A DNA stretch of 6,104 nucleotides from Actinomycetota bacterium (lineage in GTDB: Bacteria; Actinomycetota; Actinomycetes; Acidothermales; Acidothermaceae). The translations under genes were made by a program, and so were the position numbers. Below are positions 1 through 5,458 of the stretch, piece by piece (within the stretch, counting starts at the first letter, position 1; every line of letters starts with the position of its first letter). The stretch covers positions 1 to 6,104 of the forward strand of contig PLCK01000262.1 of the NCBI GenBank assembly GCA_003134755.1. The letters run 5' to 3'. The notes under the pieces were generated by a model that was not told where the DNA came from, made no database searches, and saw only the letters and a program-made list of their open reading frames with translations.

Positions 1-234
1 GCCGTCGAGAAGGCGAACAACACCCCCTACGGGCTGTCGGCCGGCATCTGGACGGAGAAGGGCTCCCGGAGTCTCTGGATGGCGCAGCAGCTGCGGGCGG
101 GCGTCGTCTGGGCGAACACGTTCAACCGCTTCGACCCGGCATCGCCCTTCGGCGGCTATAAGGAGTCCGGCTACGGCCGTGAGGGCGGCCGCCACGGACT
201 CGAGGCCTACCTCACGACAGGAGGGACCCGATGA
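1..234 (+). CDS. Aldehyde dehydrogenase, C-terminal fragment (5' end outside window)
   Basis: The reading frame is open from the first base and ends at TGA 232-234, giving the last 77 residues of an NAD(P)-dependent aldehyde dehydrogenase, which oxidises aldehydes to acids in the cytoplasm. Seen directly: the family's C-terminal signatures NNTPYGLSAGIWT (residues 6-18 of the fragment), RAGVVWANTFN, and PFGGYKESGYGRE followed by an EAYLTT end. These belong to the end of the catalytic domain and the oligomerisation strand. The catalytic cysteine and glutamate would lie upstream, outside the window, so activity cannot be judged. The stop overlaps the next gene's start (ATGA), so the two are one operon and probably translationally coupled. 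From memory, such pairs in actinobacteria follow deoC, which would suggest oxidation of acetaldehyde from deoxyribose breakdown; that substrate is inference. The family call is firm. Confidence 0.93.
   Translation, partial: AVEKANNTPYGLSAGIWTEKGSRSLWMAQQLRAGVVWANTFNRFDPASPFGGYKESGYGREGGRHGLEAYLTTGGTR
219..225 (+). promoter_or_regulatory. Shine-Dalgarno site deciding the start of the second ALDH-like gene
   Basis: AGGAGGG lies inside the end of the upstream ALDH gene, five bases before ATG 231. It is a near-perfect anti-16S match at good spacing. It favours ATG 231 over the in-frame ATG at 267, which has no comparable site. Together with the ATGA stop/start overlap it suggests coupled translation of the two ALDH-family proteins. 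Confidence 0.8.
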
Positions 235-1145
235 GCCCCACCGCGGCGCGACGCAGGTCAACTGAAATGAGCCTCGGCACAGATCAACGCATCGAGGTGC
301 GCAAGACCTACAAGCTCTACATCGGCGGTGCGTTCCCGCGCAGCGAATCGGGACGCACGTACGAGGTCACGGATCAGTCGGGACAGTTCCTCGCCAATGC
401 CGCGCTCGCGTCGCGCAAGGACGCGCGTGACGCAGTCGTCGCGGCCCGTGCGGCATTCACCGGGTGGTCGCGTGCGACCGCGTACAACCGCGGACAGGTG
501 GTGTACCGGGTGGCCGAGGTAATGGAAGGCCGTCACGACCAGTTCGTCCGCGAGGTCGCTGCGGGCGAGGGCATACCCGACGCCGAGGCAGCGGCGATCG
601 TCGACGCGGCCATCGACCGGTGCGTCTGGTACGCGGGCTGGACGGACAAGATCGGCCAGGTCGTCGGATCGTCGAACCCGGTGGCCGGCCCGTTCTTCGA
701 CTTCTCGGTGCCCGAGCCGACCGGCGTTGTCGCCGTCATCGCGCCCGCGGCATCGAGCCTGCTCGGCCTGGTGTCGGTCCTCCTGCCGATCATCGCCACC
801 GGCAACACCGCCGTGGTCGTGGCGAGCGAGCAGCGACCGTTAGCGGCCGTCACTTTGACCGAGGTGCTCGCCACCTCTGATCTACCGGCCGGCGTGGTGA
901 ACGTCCTGACCGGGCGGGCGGCCGAGATCGGCCCGTGGCTGGCAACCCACGCCGACGTCAACGGCCTCGACCTGACTGGCGTGAGCCTGCCGCAGTGGCC
1001 CGACCTCGAGCGGGCCGCCGCCGAGAATCTCAAGCGGGTCCGACGGCCTGAAGATCACGAACCCGACTGGACGGCGAGCCCCGGGCTGACGCGCCTGCTC
1101 ACGTTCCTGGAGACCAAGACGGTCTGGCATCCGATCGGGGTGTAG
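231..1145 (+). CDS. ALDH-like protein lacking the catalytic domain (putative pseudoenzyme partner)
   Basis: This 304-residue protein matches only the N-terminal, coenzyme-binding half of aldehyde dehydrogenases. Seen in order: YIGGAFPRSESGR (about 31-43), the DARDAVVAARAAFTGWS helix, and GVVAVIAPAASSL (about 165-177), where active enzymes have a PWN motif including the catalytic Asn. Then GNTAVVVASE (191-200) stands where active enzymes have the cofactor-contacting KPSE; here Val197-Ala198 replace Lys-Pro. DLPAGVVNVLTGR follows. The Cys-bearing catalytic domain is absent, and the protein instead ends in a conserved-looking ETKTVWHPIGV. I recall actinobacterial homologues of similar length directly after a full-length ALDH, so this is probably the family's normal form rather than a truncation. 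Its tight coupling to that ALDH suggests a structural or regulatory subunit in a mixed oligomer (inference). A catalytic role looks unlikely. The start rests on AGGAGGG five bases upstream. Confidence 0.88.
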   Translation: MSPTAARRRSTEMSLGTDQRIEVRKTYKLYIGGAFPRSESGRTYEVTDQSGQFLANAALASRKDARDAVVAARAAFTGWSRATAYNRGQVVYRVAEVMEGRHDQFVREVAAGEGIPDAEAAAIVDAAIDRCVWYAGWTDKIGQVVGSSNPVAGPFFDFSVPEPTGVVAVIAPAASSLLGLVSVLLPIIATGNTAVVVASEQRPLAAVTLTEVLATSDLPAGVVNVLTGRAAEIGPWLATHADVNGLDLTGVSLPQWPDLERAAAENLKRVRRPEDHEPDWTASPGLTRLLTFLETKTVWHPIGV

Positions 1146-1259
1146 GACAAAGCATCTGCCACTCCAAATTACTCCGTCTGCCCGCCCACAGGCGCTCAGA
1201 GATCGGCATACTCAGTTACCTGATGTAACGGTTCTGTCACGCAAGGCGACAATTGGGGG
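1146..1259 (+). other. Intergenic gap between the ALDH operon and the protease gene
   Basis: This 114-base gap is less GC-rich than the genes on either side, as expected of a promoter region. It holds the dyad at 1215-1229, described separately. I see no strong GC-rich hairpin followed by a T-run, so no intrinsic terminator for the ALDH operon can be called. No -35/-10 pair is convincing enough to mark. Confidence 0.5.
1215..1229. promoter_or_regulatory. Inverted repeat GTTAC-N5-GTAAC upstream of the protease gene (possible operator)
   Basis: GTTAC (1215-1219) and GTAAC (1225-1229) are perfect reverse complements separated by five bases. The centre lies about 40 bases before the proposed start. 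A dyad of this size and place is typical of a dimeric regulator's binding site in a promoter. A further GTCAC at 1236-1240 resembles the second half-site, 11 bases downstream. No regulator can be named, and a 5+5 dyad can arise by chance. Confidence 0.35.
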
Positions 1260-2909
1260 TTGGGTGGCGTGGGTAGCTTTCGCGGTCTACGACCCCTCGC
1301 ATTGTCGACACTCGCGCTTTCGCTCCTGAGCCTCGGCGGTGGGTTGATCGCCGCGCCCGCAGCAGGCGCCGCCCATCGACCCTCGCCCGCCGCCCGCCAC
1401 TGGACGGGCAGCAAGTGGGGCGACCCGACGGTCGACAACGCCTCGAAGGACAGCAGCGGCAAGAACAATCCGGCGAAGGACCCAGGCTCGTTGTTCACCG
1501 TGACTACTGCCATCGGCGCACGCACGCTGTGGGCACACACCGACGTCAACGGCCGGGCAATCACCGGTCAGGGCGTGACTGTGGCGGTCCTCGACTCCGG
1601 TGTGGCACCGGTGACCGGGCTAGACCAGCCCGGCAAGCTTGTCCAGGGCCCCGACCTTTCGATAGAGACGAACAGCGCCGCGCTCCAGGGGTCCGACCAG
1701 TTCGGTCACGGCACCCACCTAGCTGGCATCATCGGCGCCCACGACGCCACGAAGCTCGACCCAAAGACGGGCGCACCTGCCGACCTCTCTCCCGGCGTCG
1801 AGCTCGGCGTGGCACCGGACGCCCGCCTGCTCGCGTTGAAGTTGGCCACCCGCGACGGTTCGACCGACGTGTCAGAAGTCATCGCGGCGCTGGACTGGAT
1901 CACGCAACACCAGCACGACAACGGCATGAACGTCAGGGTCGTCAACCTCGCGTTCGGTACGGCGTCGATACAGCCGTACCAGCTCGACCCACTGGCCACG
2001 GCGGCCGAGAACGCCTGGCACCACGGCATCGTTGTTGTGGTCTCAGGTGGCAACGACGGTTTGACCGCGAGCCAGCTCACCGATCCGGCGACCGACCCGT
2101 TCGTCATTGCTGTCGGCGCAGCCGATCCGTTGGGCAAGACGAACTACAACAAGACGACGGTTGCGACTTTCAGCAGCATGGGCACGCTGAGCCGCCACGT
2201 TGATCTGCTCGCCCCTGGGGTGTCCATCGCCTCGCTTCGCGACCCTGGCTCATTCATCGATGTGACATATCCGACTGGTCGCGTCGCGGGCGACACCGCC
2301 GGACGCCTGTTCCGCGGCAGCGGGACGTCGCAGGCGGCCTCGGTTGTGAGCGGAGCCGCTGCTCTGCTTCTCCAGCAGGACCCGAACCTGACGCCGGATC
2401 AGGTGAAAGCGATCCTCGTCGGGACCGCGGATCCGATCGCGAGCTCGACCCCACTTAACGCCGGAGCCGGCGAGCTGAATCTTGGCAATGCCTACAAGCA
2501 AGTTCAGGCCCTGCAGGCAGGCAAGCTCAGCGCCGCAACAGTCGCCTCGATGCGGCAGACCTTCCCGGTGGCCACCGGGCTGGGTTCGCTCGAGGGTGCA
2601 CGCGGTGGTGACGACCTCGTCGATGCGCAGACCGGCACGACCTTCAGCGGCGAATTCGACATCCAGGGCATGCTATGGAACGCCGCCGCATGGGCGGGGG
2701 CCTCGGCAGCGGGGACCGCTTGGTCCGGCTCGAGGTGGAACGGAGCGAGCTGGACCGGCTCGTCCTGGGCCAGCTCGACCCAGTGGGCTAACGCCCGGTG
2801 GACTGCTGCACGTTGGAGCGCGGCACGTTGGAGCGGCGCGTCATGGGACGCCGCCCGGTGGTCAGCTGCCCGCTGGTCTGCCGCCCGGTGGTCTGGCGCG
2901 AGTTGGTAG
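1260..2909 (+). CDS. Secreted S8 (subtilisin-like) serine peptidase with Trp-pentad C-terminal tail
   Basis: A 549-residue exported protease, expected to cut proteins outside the membrane. Numbered from TTG 1260: residues 1-37 form a signal peptide (Arg8/Arg11, a hydrophobic core at 12-32, likely cut after Ala35-Gly36-Ala37). The peptidase domain spans about 70-410: Asp112 in VAVLDSG, His150 in GHGTH, oxyanion Asn265 in GGNDG and Ser357 in GSGTSQAAS. The whole triad is present. The Ser motif has Gln-Ala-Ala-Ser where classic subtilisins have Met-Ala-Ala-Pro. No long inhibitor-like propeptide is evident. Residues 473-549 are a tail with 15 tryptophans, mostly five residues apart. A single related motif, W48-TGSK-W53, follows the signal peptide. 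GTG 1269, with GGGGGT eight bases upstream, is an equally good or better start and leaves the signal peptide intact. The 3' end overlaps the c-di-GMP enzyme gene. The substrate is unknown. Confidence 0.93.
   Translation: MGGVGSFRGLRPLALSTLALSLLSLGGGLIAAPAAGAAHRPSPAARHWTGSKWGDPTVDNASKDSSGKNNPAKDPGSLFTVTTAIGARTLWAHTDVNGRAITGQGVTVAVLDSGVAPVTGLDQPGKLVQGPDLSIETNSAALQGSDQFGHGTHLAGIIGAHDATKLDPKTGAPADLSPGVELGVAPDARLLALKLATRDGSTDVSEVIAALDWITQHQHDNGMNVRVVNLAFGTASIQPYQLDPLATAAENAWHHGIVVVVSGGNDGLTASQLTDPATDPFVIAVGAADPLGKTNYNKTTVATFSSMGTLSRHVDLLAPGVSIASLRDPGSFIDVTYPTGRVAGDTAGRLFRGSGTSQAASVVSGAAALLLQQDPNLTPDQVKAILVGTADPIASSTPLNAGAGELNLGNAYKQVQALQAGKLSAATVASMRQTFPVATGLGSLEGARGGDDLVDAQTGTTFSGEFDIQGMLWNAAAWAGASAAGTAWSGSRWNGASWTGSSWASSTQWANARWTAARWSAARWSGASWDAARWSAARWSAARWSGASW
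2676..2906 (+). repeat. Coding repeat: 15-base units encoding W-x-x-x-x pentads
   Basis: The protease's C-terminal tail has Trp at residues 473, 478, 488, 493, 498, 503, 509, 514, 519, 524, 529, 534, 539, 544 and 549. That is a five-residue (15-base) period, with one ten-residue and one six-residue gap. The first units favour Gly/Ser (WTGSS, WNGAS) and later ones are WSAAR or WSGAS; an eleven-residue pattern WSAARWSGASW occurs near the start and at the end of the final stretch. The last Trp is the last residue before the stop. WSAAR is encoded in three different ways, for example TGG-AGC-GCG-GCA-CGT and TGG-TCA-GCT-GCC-CGC. The repeat is therefore kept at protein level rather than being a fresh DNA slippage array. 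Confidence 0.92.
2843..2909 (+). promoter_or_regulatory. Overlap of protease 3' end with start region of the GGDEF-EAL gene
   Basis: The downstream frame is open well back into the repeat region. In-frame start candidates are GTG 2798 (no clear ribosome site), ATG 2843 (GGAG at 2830-2833), GTG 2858 (GGGA at 2845-2848), GTG 2888 and TTG 2903. All GGAG/GGTGG matches here are also the Trp-Ser or Arg-Trp codons of the repeat, so they may be coincidental. I favour TTG 2903, which overlaps the protease stop TAG 2907-2909. Upstream of it this frame encodes a Cys/Arg-rich shadow of the repeat, and the first membrane helix begins about twelve residues after it. Any of these starts leaves the two genes overlapping, which implies coupled translation. 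Confidence 0.5.
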
Positions 2910-5458
2910 CGACGCAACGACCAACGCGGGCATCGCCGTTGGTCGCCACCCTGGTGTTGACGATCGCATTAGCGAGCTGCGCAACGATCCTGACCGCACT
3001 GGCCGGGAATCAGCCGGCGTTCAAGATCGGCCCTGACCTGTCGTTCCCCGTCGCGGTCGGGGTGCTCGCTGCAATGTTCGCCATGAGCGAGCTGGAGTTG
3101 ATCCACGTCGAATTCCGCCGGCAGGCCTACTCGTACACGTTGGCCGGTATTCCGATCGTGCTCGGCCTGGCAGTGTGCGGCACCCGTGATGTGGTGATCG
3201 GAAGAATCCTCGGGTCGGCGGCTGCGTTCGCGTTCCAGCGTCCTAGCCTGGTGAAGGTCGCCTTCAACATCTCGGCGTTCGCCTTCGAAGTCGCCGCCGA
3301 TGGCTACCTGATCCATCACCTGACTCACGACTCGCAGGCACTGACAGCTGCCCGCGCGGCGTTGTTGTACGTAGTCGTCGCAACCCTCGACCTCGTCATC
3401 AGCAGCCTCGTACTGCTCGTCATCTCGGTGCATCAGGGCATGGTCGATCGCCGGGCTGCTCGCGACGTGCTGCTTCCCGCGCTCGTGTTCACGGCAGGCA
3501 GCGTCGCCTTCGCCTTCGCCGGGCTGTTACTGACGAGCGACGGATCCCTCGGCTACCTGCTACTGGCCGCGCTCGCGATCGCCGGCCTTGGCGCGTACCG
3601 CAGCTACCGCATGTTGCACCGCCGGCACGAAGCGCTGGCCATGGTGCACGACTTCATCGAGAACGCCGCGCCCGAGCTGGTTGCCGAGCAGGTCTCCGAG
3701 ACACTCCTCGCGCGTATCCGCCAACTGATGAACGCGACCCGCATCGAACTGACGATCGTTCGGCACGGCATCGCCACCCGCCTCTCCGTCACCGAGGACG
3801 GTGCTGTCGAGGGCTCGCCCGAGGCTCCCGACGCCGATGGTGACTGGCTGCTGGCACGGGTTCGCACCCAGGGCGAGGCGGTGCTCGTACCGCGCAACGC
3901 GCACGATCGAGGCCTCCAGCTCTGGCTGCGATCCCACGACTTCCACGATGCCCTCGTCGTGCCGCTGCGCTCGTCGACGATGAACGGAACGCTTGTCGTC
4001 AGCGATCGGATGGGCGAGACCAGCAGCTTCACGAACGACGACCTGACGCTGCTCCAGACACTGGCCGGACACCTGACGGTCGCCTTGCAGAACGCCAGAC
4101 TGCTCGACCGACTCCGGTATGAGGCCACGCACGACACCCTGACGGCCCTCACGAACCGGGCTCTTTTGCGGCGAACCCTTCAAGACGTCCTCACTGCACC
4201 TCGACAGCACGAAATCGCAGTGCTGCTGATCGACCTCGACAGGTTCAAAGAGGTCAACGACGCGTTCGGACACCACGTGGGCGACGAGCTCCTGAAAGAG
4301 GTCGCCAGGCGGTTGCTTGCGACGGCTCCCGACGGAGCGACCGTCGCCCGTCTCGGTGGAGACGAGTTCGCGGTCCTACTGCCCGCGCAGGCCGACATAC
4401 TCGCGACCGCCGATGCCGTTGCGCGGCGCATAGTCGCAGCCATCTTCGAGCCGGCGAGATTGAGTGAGGTGTCGATGCCGCTGAGCGAGGCGACGGTGAA
4501 CACCCAGATCAGCGTCGGGATCGCGATCAGCAACCCGAACGCCGACCATGTCGACGTCCTGCGCAACGCCGATACCGCGATGTACGCCGCGAAGTCCCAC
4601 GACGACTCGATCGTGGTCTACGACCCTGAGCTCGATCGCGGCCGGGCCGAGAGACTCGCTCTCGGTGCAGATCTGCAGCTTGCGCTGAGTCGCGACGAAC
4701 TTGTCTTGCACTACCAGCCGCAGCTCGACCTGGCGACCGGCGCCATGAGCGGCGTCGAGGCACTCGTGCGGTGGAACCATCCACGGCTCGGGACCCTCAA
4801 CCCCGAGACATTCATTCCATTGGCCGAGACGAACGGACTCATCGAGCAGCTCACGCCCTTCGTGCTGCGGATGGCGTTGAAGCAATGCCGGCTGTGGCGC
4901 GACGCCGGCTTCGACATCACGGTCGCCGTCAACCTGTCGGCACGCAACGTCGGCAACCCGCAGCTACCGGAGACGGTCAGCCGCGCGCTCGACGACGCGG
5001 GCCTGCCTGCGGATCGACTCGTCCTGGAAATCACCGAGAGCAGCGTGATGGACGACCCCGAGCGCACCGTGCCGATCCTGGTGCGGCTCGCCTCGACCGG
5101 CGTCGCCTTGTCCCTCGACGACTTCGGCACCGGCTACTCGAGCCTTTCCTACCTGCACCGGCTGCCCGTGCGCGAGGTGAAGATCGACCGTTCGTTCGTG
5201 CGCGGGCTCGCCGATCCCGACGATGCCCGAGCGAGTGAGGCTCTGATCCGCAGTATCGCCGGACTCGGCGAGAGCCTGCAGCTGAACATCGTGGCCGAAG
5301 GCGTCGAGGACGCGAAGACCATCGACCTGTTGCGCCAATACGGCTGCGACGTGGCGCAGGGTTACTTCATCGGCCGCCCCGAACCCGCTGACCGGATCAC
5401 CGCGCGCCTGCGTGAGGCCTACGGGACCCGGCCGCACCTGAAGGCCATCGCGAACTAG
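2903..5458 (+). CDS. Multi-pass membrane GGDEF-EAL protein (cyclic-di-GMP synthase/phosphodiesterase)
   Basis: With the TTG 2903 start the protein has 851 residues. About eight hydrophobic segments (near 13-34, 46-62, 79-93, 97-111, 119-140, 152-176, 189-210, 215-232) form an N-terminal membrane sensor module of a kind common in actinobacterial GGDEF-EAL proteins; I cannot assign it to a named MASE family. A GAF-like region (about 250-395) and a short helical linker lead to the GGDEF domain (about 408-565). Its signature GGDEF (485-489) is intact, so GTP cyclisation to c-di-GMP is plausible. The inhibitory RxxD I-site is missing: residues 476-479 read PDGA. The EAL domain (about 595-845) keeps E619 (EAL), N677, E709, loop-6 E712, D739-D740 (DDFGTG), K760, E799 and Q819. 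Their spacing fits known active phosphodiesterases, so c-di-GMP hydrolysis is likely. The catalytic domains should face the cytoplasm. Both activities look possible; which dominates cannot be read from sequence. Confidence 0.93.
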   Translation: MVATQRPTRASPLVATLVLTIALASCATILTALAGNQPAFKIGPDLSFPVAVGVLAAMFAMSELELIHVEFRRQAYSYTLAGIPIVLGLAVCGTRDVVIGRILGSAAAFAFQRPSLVKVAFNISAFAFEVAADGYLIHHLTHDSQALTAARAALLYVVVATLDLVISSLVLLVISVHQGMVDRRAARDVLLPALVFTAGSVAFAFAGLLLTSDGSLGYLLLAALAIAGLGAYRSYRMLHRRHEALAMVHDFIENAAPELVAEQVSETLLARIRQLMNATRIELTIVRHGIATRLSVTEDGAVEGSPEAPDADGDWLLARVRTQGEAVLVPRNAHDRGLQLWLRSHDFHDALVVPLRSSTMNGTLVVSDRMGETSSFTNDDLTLLQTLAGHLTVALQNARLLDRLRYEATHDTLTALTNRALLRRTLQDVLTAPRQHEIAVLLIDLDRFKEVNDAFGHHVGDELLKEVARRLLATAPDGATVARLGGDEFAVLLPAQADILATADAVARRIVAAIFEPARLSEVSMPLSEATVNTQISVGIAISNPNADHVDVLRNADTAMYAAKSHDDSIVVYDPELDRGRAERLALGADLQLALSRDELVLHYQPQLDLATGAMSGVEALVRWNHPRLGTLNPETFIPLAETNGLIEQLTPFVLRMALKQCRLWRDAGFDITVAVNLSARNVGNPQLPETVSRALDDAGLPADRLVLEITESSVMDDPERTVPILVRLASTGVALSLDDFGTGYSSLSYLHRLPVREVKIDRSFVRGLADPDDARASEALIRSIAGLGESLQLNIVAEGVEDAKTIDLLRQYGCDVAQGYFIGRPEPADRITARLREAYGTRPHLKAIAN
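5455..5458. other. Shared CTAG: overlapping stop codons of convergent genes
   Basis: TAG at 5456-5458 ends the plus-strand GGDEF-EAL gene. The reverse complement of 5455-5457 is TAG and ends the minus-strand psuG frame. The genes thus meet tail to tail with a four-base overlap and no intergenic space. I see no hairpin and T-run on either side, so each transcript may run into the other gene as antisense. Confidence 0.9.

Noticed and set aside
1..1145. A single ALDH gene split by a frameshift
   Set aside because: The order is wrong: the first piece is a C-terminal end and the second is an N-terminal half, each with its own proper stop or start and a strong ribosome site between them. They are two genes.
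231..1145. Half-ALDH as a truncated pseudogene
   Set aside because: The frame is clean, it has a good ribosome site, and its length and C-terminal ETKTVWHP end match actinobacterial homologues as I recall them, so it looks like a maintained family.
1146..1259. Intrinsic terminator or riboswitch in the intergenic gap
   Set aside because: No stable stem followed by a T-run is visible, and no known riboswitch core is recognised in this short stretch.
2676..2906. Tandem array as CRISPR or non-coding satellite
   Set aside because: The 15-base period keeps the protein frame, the units vary mainly at synonymous sites, and there are no spacers or constant palindromic repeats.
2969..2980. Lipobox-like LASC in the first hydrophobic segment of the GGDEF-EAL protein
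   Set aside because: The segment stays hydrophobic after the Cys and is followed by several more membrane helices and cytoplasmic catalytic domains. That does not fit a lipoprotein.
3560..4276. Long minus-strand open frames opposite the GGDEF-EAL gene (and others opposite ALDH and the protease)
   Set aside because: They lie antisense to genes with clear protein motifs, have no recognisable domains, and are expected by chance in GC-rich DNA.
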